Positions 53,823-62,564 of a stretch of DNA of 64,000 nucleotides are shown here, piece after piece. Each line of letters begins with the position of its first letter. The stretch's first letter is position 1. Under the pieces are notes generated by a model. That model did not search any database. It worked only from the letters and a program-made list of their open reading frames with translations, and was not told where the DNA came from. The stretch comes from Acinetobacter pittii. Lineage in GTDB: Bacteria > Pseudomonadota > Gammaproteobacteria > Pseudomonadales > Moraxellaceae. Both the position numbers and the translations under genes were made by a program. Location of the stretch: assembly GCF_034064985.1 (NCBI RefSeq), contig NZ_CP139249.1:3348001-3412000 (forward strand), given 5' to 3'.

Positions 53823-55802
53823 TTAGTCCAGATCGATACCAAAACCTAAATTTACTGCAGGAGATCTGTTCCATTGTTTTTTAGTAAATTGCTGAGGTAC
53901 TTGTCTATGTATCTTTGCTTGAACTAAATGTGTAGGTAAATCATTTAAGAAATAACTCTCGACTTTACGACCTTGCTCGTCATACGTGTCTTGCGACCAC
54001 GTATTAAGATTTTGTTTCGTCAAGATTAATTCATTTTCAGCACGTGTTAAGGCCACATACAGCACACGGCGTTCTTCCTCAACATCATCAAAATCACCCT
54101 GTGCTCTTGCATAAGGATATTGATTTGGCGATACATGAGGTACATAACAAACTTTCTGTTCAGCACCCTTAGCTGAATGAATCGTAATTAGAGTCACCAA
54201 ATCTTGATCAGCAGCTTTTTCAATTTCAGAAACTGAAATAGGTTCAAGCACATATTCTTCAAGGAATTCACCCAACGATGCATGCTTACGCGCAAGTTGC
54301 TTAACCAAATCAAAGTCTTTTAAACGGCGTGACCAGTCTTTAGTTTTATAATTTTGCTCTAGCTGCTCGCCTAAAGCATCAAGAGCCAAGCCAATACTTG
54401 CTTCAACATGCTGCTGTAGTACGTCTAGCTGTTTTAAAATTAAAATTGCTTGTAAAGGGACCTTACCATGGCGTTCAAGTCGTTGACAGCGTTCTTCAAC
54501 ATCAGCGATTCCCATTAGCTCTTGGGCTAACTTACTCGCTCCAACATCACCAATTCCATCCCATAAGGTTAAAAACCGCATCCAAGCCAAATCATCATGA
54601 GGGTTGCTCACAATACGTAGCAGGCTCAGTACATCTTTTACATGGGCCGACTCAAGAAGTTTTACGCCACCAATAAAGCGATAAGGTATTTCAGCAGCAA
54701 TAAAAGCGCCTTCTAGATATCGCGCACTATAGCCAGAACGCACCAAGACCATATGATCATGCCAGTTTACACCTTGTTGATGGCGCGTTATTAAATCTTG
54801 TGCAATCCAGTTTGCTTCTTCAAACTCATTACCAAACAAATGTAGCTGTGGCTTTTGTCCTTGGCCACGATGTGCTTGTAGCTGTTTTTGATAATCAATT
54901 GAGCTATGCGCCAATAGCCAATTTGATAAATCTAGAATTTCTTGGGTCGAGCGATAATTTAAAGCTAGTGTAAGTACTTCTGCATCGGGTATTCGTTCTT
55001 TAAAAGAATGAATATTTTCAAAGTCTGCACCACGAAAGCCATAAATGGACTGCGCATCATCACCCACACAAAATAACTTCACTTTACCAATTAAGGGCTG
55101 TAACAAAGCCCATTGCAAAGGGTTTGTATCTTGCATTTCATCAACTAGCAATGCCTGACAGAAGCCTGCCACCCAATTGGTGAGCGCTTCTGAGTTTTGT
55201 AAATGCACCGCCACAATCGACAAGATATCGTCGTAATCTAAAAAATTACGCTCTTTCTTACGTTGTTCATAAGTTTTCATCAACTCAGCAATTTGTGCCT
55301 TGTGCTCATAGGCTTCTGGAAGTTGCTTAAGCAGTGCTTCAGAAAGCTTAGTTTGAGTATTTCTTGCATAGGAATATAAATCGCACAGCTCTGCCGCTTT
55401 AGGTAAAACATTATCTTTGTCTTTACCTCTTAATAAGCGAAACATCAGCAACTGATCATCACGATCAATAATACTAAATTGATTTAAACCAAAAGCTTGT
55501 GGATTACGGCGCAGCAAATACATGCAAAAAGTATGAAAAGTCGAAGCTCTTAGGCCCTTTGCCTGTGCTCCTACATGCTGCTCAACTCTTGCAACAATTT
55601 CACTCGCAGCACGTCGAGTAAACGTTAAAATCTGAATTTGGTTCGCAGGCAAGCCTTGATCAATTAAATAAGCGGCACGAGCAACAATCGTCTTAGTCTT
55701 GCCACAACCAGCACCCGCCAAAACTAAACAGTTCTGAGCAGTCGTAGTGGCTGCTTTTTTTTGCTGAGCATTTAGTTCATTAATTAATTTTGCAAGACTC
55801 AT
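53823..55802 (-). CDS. UvrD/Rep-type ATP-dependent DNA helicase
   Basis: The 659-residue SF1A helicase has the Q-motif region LNAQQKKA. Walker A is GAGCGKTKT (Lys35), motif II is DEMQDTNPLQ, and motif III is GDDAQSIYGFRGAD. Motif IV is LALNYRSTQEI, and motif V is TIHSAKGAEQKVCYV. The length is close to Rep. The substitution DEMQD for the usual DEYQD is minor. I start at the ATG at 55802 (MSLAKLINEL). The frame extends to 55892, but that stretch is hydrophobic and overlaps the next terminator. It probably acts in repair or replication restart; which paralogue (Rep, UvrD or other) is uncertain. Confidence 0.85.
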   Translation of the reverse strand: MSLAKLINELNAQQKKAATTTAQNCLVLAGAGCGKTKTIVARAAYLIDQGLPANQIQILTFTRRAASEIVARVEQHVGAQAKGLRASTFHTFCMYLLRRNPQAFGLNQFSIIDRDDQLLMFRLLRGKDKDNVLPKAAELCDLYSYARNTQTKLSEALLKQLPEAYEHKAQIAELMKTYEQRKKERNFLDYDDILSIVAVHLQNSEALTNWVAGFCQALLVDEMQDTNPLQWALLQPLIGKVKLFCVGDDAQSIYGFRGADFENIHSFKERIPDAEVLTLALNYRSTQEILDLSNWLLAHSSIDYQKQLQAHRGQGQKPQLHLFGNEFEEANWIAQDLITRHQQGVNWHDHMVLVRSGYSARYLEGAFIAAEIPYRFIGGVKLLESAHVKDVLSLLRIVSNPHDDLAWMRFLTLWDGIGDVGASKLAQELMGIADVEERCQRLERHGKVPLQAILILKQLDVLQQHVEASIGLALDALGEQLEQNYKTKDWSRRLKDFDLVKQLARKHASLGEFLEEYVLEPISVSEIEKAADQDLVTLITIHSAKGAEQKVCYVPHVSPNQYPYARAQGDFDDVEEERRVLYVALTRAENELILTKQNLNTWSQDTYDEQGRKVESYFLNDLPTHLVQAKIHRQVPQQFTKKQWNRSPAVNLGFGIDLD

Positions 55803-55875
55803 AACACATATCGCTAAAACACCAAGACATAGTTTAACAGACCCCGACAACAGATGCGTCAGCCCTCCTAAAAAC

Positions 55876-55901
55876 AAAAAAGAGCACCTCAAGTGCTCTT
55901 T
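55876..55901 (-). terminator. terminator after the HdeD-like gene
   Basis: AAAGAGCAC-CTCAA-GTGCTCTTT with a T-run on the minus strand lies 17 bases after the stop of the HdeD-like gene. Confidence 0.88.
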
Positions 55902-55917
55902 GATACAGTATTTTTAT

Positions 55918-56493
55918 TTAAGATACTGTTTTTGAACTAGATCGCAGATGCTTAATCGCAGAAGCTAAACCTAGAAAATTAATTCCTTGGAACAAGATAT
56001 CTATGGCAAGAAACATGCCTAACACCCAAAAAGGTGAATCTTTAGAAACCAAAATCAAAATACCTGTAGCGAGTGTTAATAATCCTGAAAATAAGGTCCA
56101 GCCCCATCCAGTAATTGGCTTAAGTAAAATCGCGTTTACTGTACGTATAGCCCCGGCAATAATCAGTGCTATAGATAATAAACTCGTCAAAACCACTGCT
56201 GTGGTGACGGGAGTAGAAAAAGCATAGTAGCCCGCCATTAGATAAAGCACACCAAAAAGTGCCCATAACCATCGGCTAGCACCTTTAAAAACACTCATGG
56301 CCGCGACAAGATGTAAAACACCTCCCACCATCATAAGTATTCCAAATAAAAAAACCACAGAAAAGGTCGCAAATGGTAATGAACTAAACAAAATCAGACC
56401 GAAGCCAATAAGCACAAAGCCTAATATCAAATACCACTTACGATCAGCATGTAACTGATTACGCACCAAATCATTACCGACAGTTTTCATCAT
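55918..56493 (-). CDS. HdeD-family (DUF308) membrane protein
   Basis: The 191-residue protein has six hydrophobic helices in three repeated pairs, the HdeD pattern: LILGFVLIGFGLILF, LFGILMMVGGVLHL, LFGVLYLMAGYYAF and LFSGLLTLATGILIL. E. coli HdeD helps acid resistance at high cell density; the role here is inferred only from family. I use the ATG at 56493 in preference to a GTG at 56499. It is monocistronic. Confidence 0.82.
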   Translation of the reverse strand: MMKTVGNDLVRNQLHADRKWYLILGFVLIGFGLILFSSLPFATFSVVFLFGILMMVGGVLHLVAAMSVFKGASRWLWALFGVLYLMAGYYAFSTPVTTAVVLTSLLSIALIIAGAIRTVNAILLKPITGWGWTLFSGLLTLATGILILVSKDSPFWVLGMFLAIDILFQGINFLGLASAIKHLRSSSKTVS

Positions 56494-56625
56494 GGCCACT
56501 CTTATTATCAGGTATTAGAATTTCATCTACCTAATAATAGTGATGTACTTCACATTTTTTGTCTGTATAAAATCTGCATCGTTTCTTATCAATTAATGTG
56601 GATAAAACAGTATTTATCCACAGTT

Positions 56626-57384
56626 TTATTTCACCCAGCCAATTTCTTGAGCTGTAGGTAAACCTATGATTGTTTCATGTAAACCATTCGGCATTTTACT
56701 GCTCTGCTCAGATAACGGTGTTCGACCACCCATGATTTCAGCATCAGTTTGTGGATATAAAGAGACTTTTTCAGGTTGCGCATAACCTAAAGGATAAAGT
56801 GGTTGTCCTGTTTGTAAATCATATTTGTCTTGTGCCCCAAATCCATGTAATAGCTCATGAACAATCACGACCTGATTTTGTGAGGCTTGTGTTTTGGTCG
56901 CAAATAAATTCACACTACCAATACGACCTTTTTCTAAAGCAGTCGAATGGATCAAAACTTTTTGATAATTTGGGTCGTAATAGTTTAAGTAAAGTTTGAG
57001 TGATGCCCCATTGTCTTCAGGTTGTTGATGGCGCCATGCATAAAAACGGAACTTTAAACTCCACCACATTACATGAAAGATATTGGCATTCTGAGGAACC
57101 TCAGGAGGTCGTTGCTGTAACGGTTGCCCTAAACGAATAATAAAGTTCCCTGATTGACCACGATAATGTTGTGACCACTGCTCTAAATATTTTTTTATTT
57201 TCTCAAAATCAGAGTTTCGCAACTGATGAATATAGCTCTGTGTTGTCTGCAAACCATCTGCATTAATAGGATGTAAAACGACAACAATAGGTTGATTCCA
57301 ATCTTGGTTTTGATCTCGCCATGCCTGAACAGCAACAATCAGTAAAATAATTAACAAACATAAAACTCGAATGTTTTTCCACAT
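56626..57384 (-). CDS. membrane-anchored metzincin-like zinc metalloprotease (putative)
   Basis: I do not recognise the family, but the 252-residue protein has a single N-terminal membrane anchor (about 5-20) and a soluble periplasmic-type domain. The zinc motif HELLHGFGAQD (His176-Asp186) follows HExxHxxGxxD. AEIMGG (Met218), 32 residues on, could be the Met-turn of metzincins. It lies between the HdeD-like gene and topA. The protease role is inferred from the motif; the substrate is unknown. Confidence 0.6.
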   Translation of the reverse strand: MWKNIRVLCLLIILLIVAVQAWRDQNQDWNQPIVVVLHPINADGLQTTQSYIHQLRNSDFEKIKKYLEQWSQHYRGQSGNFIIRLGQPLQQRPPEVPQNANIFHVMWWSLKFRFYAWRHQQPEDNGASLKLYLNYYDPNYQKVLIHSTALEKGRIGSVNLFATKTQASQNQVVIVHELLHGFGAQDKYDLQTGQPLYPLGYAQPEKVSLYPQTDAEIMGGRTPLSEQSSKMPNGLHETIIGLPTAQEIGWVK

Positions 57385-57430
57385 TCTTTTTCCCCATACA
57401 TTTAAAATTTTCTTTTATTGTTTTAGATAT

Positions 57431-57459
57431 AAAAAATGCTAGCTGAGCTAGCATTTTTT
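57431..57459 (-). terminator. terminator after topA
   Basis: AAAAAATGCTAGCT-G-AGCTAGCATTTTTT is a near-perfect palindrome with T-runs on both strands, 14 bases beyond the topA stop. Confidence 0.92.
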
Positions 57460-57472
57460 ATTGTGGACTTAA

Positions 57473-60109
57473 TTAGCCCTCAACCCATTTACCATTTTGA
57501 TAAATTAGGCTCCATTTGGTTTGTTTACCCTCTGGAGTTTCCGAGCCTACATATTGTGATTGATTCTTACGACTGAATTTCACAACTGTCGGATTACCTT
57601 CAGGGTCTACGTCTGGTGCTTGTAAAATAAATTGATATTTAGGATCAAGCTGGGCTGCAACACTACGTAATTCTGCAACTTTTGGTGCACGAGTTTCACG
57701 AATTTTCGGGAATTTACTTGCAGCCAAGAATAAGCCAGCAGCACCATCACGTAACACAAAATAGTCATCATGTTTCGTTGAGCGTAAATGTTCCATCTTG
57801 ATCGGTTCTACACGTGGAGGCGCAGGCTGACCGCTTTTCAAGACCTTACGAGTATTGTCACAGCTTGTACAAGCGAAATACGGACCAAAACGACCAGTTT
57901 TAAGCTGCATCTCACCATCACATTTATCACACGGAATGGTTGGGCCATCGTAGCCTTTAATCTTGAACTCACCTTCTTCAAGCTCAAAACCGTCACAGTC
58001 AGGGTTGTTACCACATACGTGCAGTTTACGACCACCATCAATCACATAGCTGTCCATGGCTGTGCCACATTTTGCACAACGATGTTTTGACATCAAATCT
58101 GCGGTTTCAGCACCATCATCATCAGAAAGAGCAGCTAAGGACTCAACAGGTGTTAAGTTCAAAGTACCTTTACAACGCTCTTTAGGTGGTAAGTTATACC
58201 CAGAACAACCTAAGAATACGCCTGTTGTACCTGTACGAATCTGCATTGGACGTGAACATTCAGGACAATGTACTGCTGGCACTTCAACCGGTTGGTTACG
58301 GCGCATGCCGTGCTCGCCTTGAGCATTGGTAAGACGTTTCTTGAAGTCACCATAGAAAGTATCAAGTAACTCTTTCCAGTTACGCTCGCCTGTTGCAACT
58401 TTATCGAGCTGCCCTTCAAGGTCTGCTGTAAAGGCATAGTTCATCAAGTTATTGAAACTTTCATCAAGTCGATCCGTGACAATTTCACCCATTTTTTCGG
58501 CGAAAAGACGACGGTTTTCTAACTTAACGTAGCCACGTTCTTGAATCGTAGAAATAATCGCTGCATAAGTCGAAGGACGACCAATACTACGTTTTTCAAG
58601 TTCTTTAACCAAAGAAGCTTCAGTAAAACGTGCAGGTGGTTTAGTAAAGTGCTGACTTGGGTCTAACTTCTCTAATTTTAAAATTTCACCTACTTTAATT
58701 GCAGGCAAAATAATATCGTCATCAGACTTATTAGCACCACGCACTCGTGTAAAACCATCAAATACAAGCGTACGGCCTTTTGCCTTCAATTCAACATTTG
58801 CAGCTTCAACCGTTAAAGTTGAAGATAAATATTCTGCTGGAGTCATTTGACATGCAACAAACTGACGCCAAATCAAATCATATAAACGCTGAGCATCACG
58901 CTCTACACCCGCAAGTTGATCACCTGTAAGTGCAACATTTGAAGGACGAATCGCTTCATGGGCTTCTTGAGCACCTGCTTTGTTACCATAGCGGTTTGGC
59001 TTCGCCGGTAAATATTTCTCACCAAATTGGCTTTCAATATGGGCACGTACCATGCTTACTGCATCATCACTCAAGAACGTTGAGTCAGTACGCATATAGG
59101 TAATAAAACCTGCTTCATATAGACGCTGTGCTAGCATCATGGTTTTCTTTACAGAAAAACCTAAACGTGTACTTGCAGCTTGTTGCAGCGTTGAAGTGAT
59201 ATACGGTGCGCTTGGATTTACCTTAGTCGGTTTATCTTCACGCTGTGCAACTTTATATTCAGCACCTTTTAAAACTTCCAATAAAGCATCAGTTTCAGCT
59301 TTATTTTTCAGTTTAAGGGTTTTACCAGCTTGCTTAACTGCTTCAAGACGAATGTCATCTTTCTTGGCTTGCGTGTCTGCAAAAACTTGCCAGTATTCTT
59401 CCGGAATAAAAGCACGAATTTCTCTTTCACGCTCTACAACCAGTTTCACCGCTACAGACTGTACACGACCTGCTGACAAACCACGGGCAATCTTTTCCCA
59501 AAGTAATGGCGAAACCATAAAGCCAACAACACGGTCTAAGAAACGGCGTGCTTGCTGAGCATTAACTCGGTTTAAATCTAGGCGCGTAGGTTGTTTAAAT
59601 GCTTCTTGAATGGCATTTTTAGTAATTTCGTTAAATACCACACGGTGATAACGGCTGTCGTCACCACCAATAACTTCTCTTAGGTGCCAAGCAATGGCTT
59701 CCCCTTCTCTATCCAAGTCCGTTGCGAGATAGATTGCATCAGCATCTTTGGCAAGTTTCTTTAGTTCAGCAACAACATTTTCCTTACCTGGCAGAACTTC
59801 GTAATGAGCTTCCCAACCATGTTCAGGATCAACCCCCATACGATTAACTAAAGCCTGACTGGCTTTTTGTTCTTTTTCTGCTTCAGTGAGTTTCGTCCGG
59901 GCAGCCGGCTTTTTCTCAGTTGATTTGCTGCCACCTGTTGGCAAATCACGTACGTGACCTACAGAAGACTTTACAATGTATTGCGAACCCAGATATTTAT
60001 TGATGGTTTTCGCTTTGGCAGGCGACTCCACAATCACTAAGGCACGTTTATGTGCAGCAGGTGCAGTAGATGCTGTGCTTTGAGATGCAGAGCGCGAGGT
60101 ATTCGCCAT
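57473..60109 (-). CDS. topA: DNA topoisomerase I
   Basis: TopA relaxes negative supercoils by transient single-strand cleavage. The 878-residue protein starts with an unusual Ser/Thr/Ala-rich tail (about 1-20). The Toprim domain follows ([19 protein letters not shown], and [13 protein letters not shown] with the acidic triad). The catalytic Tyr338 is in FITYMRTDS. The C-terminus has zinc-ribbon-like Cys clusters ([48 protein letters not shown]). It has its own terminator. Confidence 0.97.
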   Translation of the reverse strand: MANTSRSASQSTASTAPAAHKRALVIVESPAKAKTINKYLGSQYIVKSSVGHVRDLPTGGSKSTEKKPAARTKLTEAEKEQKASQALVNRMGVDPEHGWEAHYEVLPGKENVVAELKKLAKDADAIYLATDLDREGEAIAWHLREVIGGDDSRYHRVVFNEITKNAIQEAFKQPTRLDLNRVNAQQARRFLDRVVGFMVSPLLWEKIARGLSAGRVQSVAVKLVVEREREIRAFIPEEYWQVFADTQAKKDDIRLEAVKQAGKTLKLKNKAETDALLEVLKGAEYKVAQREDKPTKVNPSAPYITSTLQQAASTRLGFSVKKTMMLAQRLYEAGFITYMRTDSTFLSDDAVSMVRAHIESQFGEKYLPAKPNRYGNKAGAQEAHEAIRPSNVALTGDQLAGVERDAQRLYDLIWRQFVACQMTPAEYLSSTLTVEAANVELKAKGRTLVFDGFTRVRGANKSDDDIILPAIKVGEILKLEKLDPSQHFTKPPARFTEASLVKELEKRSIGRPSTYAAIISTIQERGYVKLENRRLFAEKMGEIVTDRLDESFNNLMNYAFTADLEGQLDKVATGERNWKELLDTFYGDFKKRLTNAQGEHGMRRNQPVEVPAVHCPECSRPMQIRTGTTGVFLGCSGYNLPPKERCKGTLNLTPVESLAALSDDDGAETADLMSKHRCAKCGTAMDSYVIDGGRKLHVCGNNPDCDGFELEEGEFKIKGYDGPTIPCDKCDGEMQLKTGRFGPYFACTSCDNTRKVLKSGQPAPPRVEPIKMEHLRSTKHDDYFVLRDGAAGLFLAASKFPKIRETRAPKVAELRSVAAQLDPKYQFILQAPDVDPEGNPTVVKFSRKNQSQYVGSETPEGKQTKWSLIYQNGKWVEG

Positions 60110-60144
60110 ATAAAATGTTATTCCTATACCAATAAATTTAAAAA

Positions 60145-60594
60145 TCAGGCTTTAGCCAAGTTCAACAGATAAGCCTTCATCTCATCTAATTGTGTTGCTC
60201 TCAGGTCTGATTCCTCATCCCAATAAAGCCCTACACAGTTTGCCTGCATATCAATAGCATAAATCCCTTTTAATGCAATGGGAGAATCATTAAATTTCTC
60301 ATCACCCTGAACCACTTTTAATTTGCCATCTACAACGCGAGCGCGCATTAAAGATAAACGAGCATCGGGAATCAATACACTATAATAAGCAACCATGCTG
60401 GCACGCTTTTCAGTCGCCATTGGGACATGTGTCCATTCAGGTGCAACGATTACACGTGGGTGTAAACCCATTTTACGAGCTTTATCACGCATAATACCAA
60501 GTGCCTTTTCACGTGGGCTCACTCTTAAACCAAAAATGGAGCCTAGTACGAAAAGAACAATGATAACGGTAACCCAAATTCCCATATTGTCCAT
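60145..60594 (-). CDS. hypothetical single-pass membrane protein
   Basis: I do not recognise this 149-residue protein. Residues about 5-23 form a membrane helix ([19 protein letters not shown]), so most of the chain is on the cytoplasmic side if the positive-inside rule holds ([10 protein letters not shown] follows). The rest is a mixed domain ending in a helix ([13 protein letters not shown]). It lies 35 bases upstream of topA on the same strand and may be cotranscribed. Confidence 0.6.
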   Translation of the reverse strand: MDNMGIWVTVIIVLFVLGSIFGLRVSPREKALGIMRDKARKMGLHPRVIVAPEWTHVPMATEKRASMVAYYSVLIPDARLSLMRARVVDGKLKVVQGDEKFNDSPIALKGIYAIDMQANCVGLYWDEESDLRATQLDEMKAYLLNLAKA

Positions 60595-60744
60595 AGCAAA
60601 ACCTATTAATCTCTTTTATTAGAGTTGCATAAGCTGACCAGAAAACGCAAGTTTCATCATAAAAATAATGCCCGATACAAGGGGGCACGCTTCAAAATAA
60701 TCAGATTTCATAGCGCAAATTGCGATGAGCTGACATAAAGATCA

Positions 60745-61122
60745 TTAAGGATTCGGATGGCCATCAACAAGTGTCAGCTTTCCAAACTGGTCAATATGAG
60801 CATCCCCCCACTGTTTTAAAGCAAACAGAATTTTCTCAAGACTTTGTCCCAAATCAGTCAGGCAGTATTCTACTTTAGGTGGTACCTGAGGATAGACTTC
60901 CCGATGAATAATTCCATCTTGTTCCAATTCGCGTAGCTGATTTGTCAGCATTCTTTGGGTAATACTCGGAACACGCTTTCGAATTTCGTTAAACCTCAAG
61001 GTACCTTCATTAAATAAATGCCAAAGAATGACGCATTTCCACTTTCCATCAATCAAGCTAATCGCTGCCTCCACTGAACAACCCGGAGAGCAATCAAAAC
61101 TTGAGTGTCTTGCTTTTGCCAT
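60745..61122 (-). CDS. HxlR-family transcriptional regulator
   Basis: The 125-residue winged-helix protein shows the HxlR pattern: CSPGCSVEAAISLIDGKWKCVILWHL, then LRFNEIRKRVPSITQRMLTNQLRELE and YPQVPPKVEYCLT. Members often sense aldehydes or electrophiles through the N-terminal cysteines (here CSPGC). It is divergent from the oxidoreductase gene, with which it shares a 100-base promoter region, so it probably controls that gene. Confidence 0.92.
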   Translation of the reverse strand: MAKARHSSFDCSPGCSVEAAISLIDGKWKCVILWHLFNEGTLRFNEIRKRVPSITQRMLTNQLRELEQDGIIHREVYPQVPPKVEYCLTDLGQSLEKILFALKQWGDAHIDQFGKLTLVDGHPNP

Positions 61123-61125
61123 TTT

Positions 61126-61146
61126 ACAGTATCCTTTTTGACACTA
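61126..61146. promoter_or_regulatory. possible HxlR operator
   Basis: An imperfect inverted repeat AGTATC (61128-61133)/GACACT (61140-61145) lies directly upstream of the regulator start codon, matching at 5 of 6 positions. It is weak evidence; the divergent arrangement is the main argument. Confidence 0.3.
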
Positions 61147-61221
61147 TGAGCGTTATTTGTCTGTAGTCACTTATTTTAAGCTTACGTTATGATCAAACTC
61201 TCAACAAGAGGAATGATAATT

Positions 61222-62232
61222 ATGAAAGCTGTGGCATATCAAAAAGCTGGTCCCATTGCATCGCCAGAAGCACTCGTTGATATTGAACTCGATGCTCCTA
61301 TTGCTGAAGGACATGATTTACTTGTTCGTGTACAAGCTGTCTCAGTAAATCCGGTAGATACTAAAATTCGAAAGAATGTAAGCCCTGAGAATAATCAGTG
61401 GAAAACGCTTGGCTGGGACGCAGTAGGTATCGTTGAAGCGATTGGAGATAAAGTTACTCAATTTAAGATTGGCGATATTGTTTGGTATGCAGGTGCTCTT
61501 AATCGTCAAGGTAGTAATAGCGAATTACAACTCGTTGATGAACGCATCGTTGGCCATAAACCAAAAACTTTAGAAGCAACTGAGGCTGCAGCTCTCCCTT
61601 TAACTGCAATCACGGCTTGGGAGATGTTATTTGATCGCCTGCAAGTTCCAAAGAACGCGCCAGAAAACACAACAATATTAGTGATTGGTGGAGCTGGCGG
61701 TGTAGGTTCAATCACCATTCAACTTCTTAAACAGCTGACTAACCTAACAATTATTGCAACAGCTTCACGAGCAGAAACTCAAGACTGGGTTAAGCAACTT
61801 GGAGCAGATTATGTGTTAGATCATCGTCAACCTTTAGCAGCCCAAATCAAGCAATTAGGTTTAACTGCACCTTTATATGTGTTCTCGACTACTCAAACAG
61901 ATCAGCATTTAGCAGATATTGTAGAGTTGATTGCACCGCAAGGCCGTTTCGGACTTATTGATGATCCTGAACAGTTAGATATCAAACCGTTTAAGTCAAA
62001 GTCTGTATCTGTGCATTGGGAGTTTATGTTTACACGTTCAATGTTCCAAACCGAAGATATGGCAAAACAAAGTGAACTATTAAATGAAGTCAGCAAGCTG
62101 GTGGACGAAGGGAAAATTAAGACGACTGTGACAGAAGTTATAAGTCCAATTAATGCTGAAAATTTAAAACGAGTTCACCAGCAAATTGAAAGTGGGACAA
62201 CAAAGGGTAAGATTGTCTTACAAGGTTTTTAA
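61222..62232 (+). CDS. zinc-independent MDR oxidoreductase (quinone reductase-like)
   Basis: The 336-residue medium-chain dehydrogenase/reductase begins MKAVAYQKAGPI. It has the GroES-like N-domain and a Rossmann cofactor motif VIGGAGGVGSITIQL. It lacks the catalytic-zinc ligand pattern of alcohol dehydrogenases, so a quinone or enone reductase is more likely. I start at the ATG at 61222, with GAGGA upstream; the ATG at 61189 would add 11 residues. It is divergent from the HxlR gene, which is consistent with induction by an electrophile. Confidence 0.85.
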   Translation: MKAVAYQKAGPIASPEALVDIELDAPIAEGHDLLVRVQAVSVNPVDTKIRKNVSPENNQWKTLGWDAVGIVEAIGDKVTQFKIGDIVWYAGALNRQGSNSELQLVDERIVGHKPKTLEATEAAALPLTAITAWEMLFDRLQVPKNAPENTTILVIGGAGGVGSITIQLLKQLTNLTIIATASRAETQDWVKQLGADYVLDHRQPLAAQIKQLGLTAPLYVFSTTQTDQHLADIVELIAPQGRFGLIDDPEQLDIKPFKSKSVSVHWEFMFTRSMFQTEDMAKQSELLNEVSKLVDEGKIKTTVTEVISPINAENLKRVHQQIESGTTKGKIVLQGF

Positions 62233-62256
62233 GCAAAATTGAAAATATTCCCAAAT

Positions 62257-62286
62257 AAAAAGGCAAGTATCGAACTTGCCTTTTTA
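62257..62286. terminator. bidirectional terminator between the oxidoreductase gene and slyX
   Basis: GGCAAGT-ATCGA-ACTTGCC is flanked by A and T runs and serves both convergent genes. Confidence 0.92.
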
Positions 62287-62532
62287 TTAATAGTGAGGAG
62301 GTTTATTCGTTAATGGATCAAAAGGTGCAATGCCTTCTGACAAATCCGAAGATTCCACACGTTGATAAAGAAATTGCATTTGTTTTTTCAAATCAGCTAT
62401 TTCTTGAGTTTGAATAGCGAGTTGTTGATTTAATTGTTCAACTAAATCATCCAAAAATGTAATTCGCACTTGCAAATCTTCAATGGGTGCGGAAAATGAC
62501 GCTTGATCATCATGATATGGTGGTTTAGTCAT
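62287..62532 (-). CDS. slyX: SlyX family protein
   Basis: The 81-residue coiled-coil protein (about 17-60: DLQVRITFLDDLVEQLNQQL and the following heptads) ends in PPHY, the C-terminal signature of SlyX. SlyX has no firmly known function. It is divergent from uup. Confidence 0.88.
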   Translation of the reverse strand: MTKPPYHDDQASFSAPIEDLQVRITFLDDLVEQLNQQLAIQTQEIADLKKQMQFLYQRVESSDLSEGIAPFDPLTNKPPHY

Positions 62533-62564
62533 TTAAATCCTCATTTGAGATTCTGGAAAACATT

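Noticed and set aside
55803..55892. N-terminal extension of the helicase to 55892
   Set aside because: The extra 30 residues are hydrophobic, overlap the terminator of the upstream gene, and precede the conserved start of the helicase Q-motif region.
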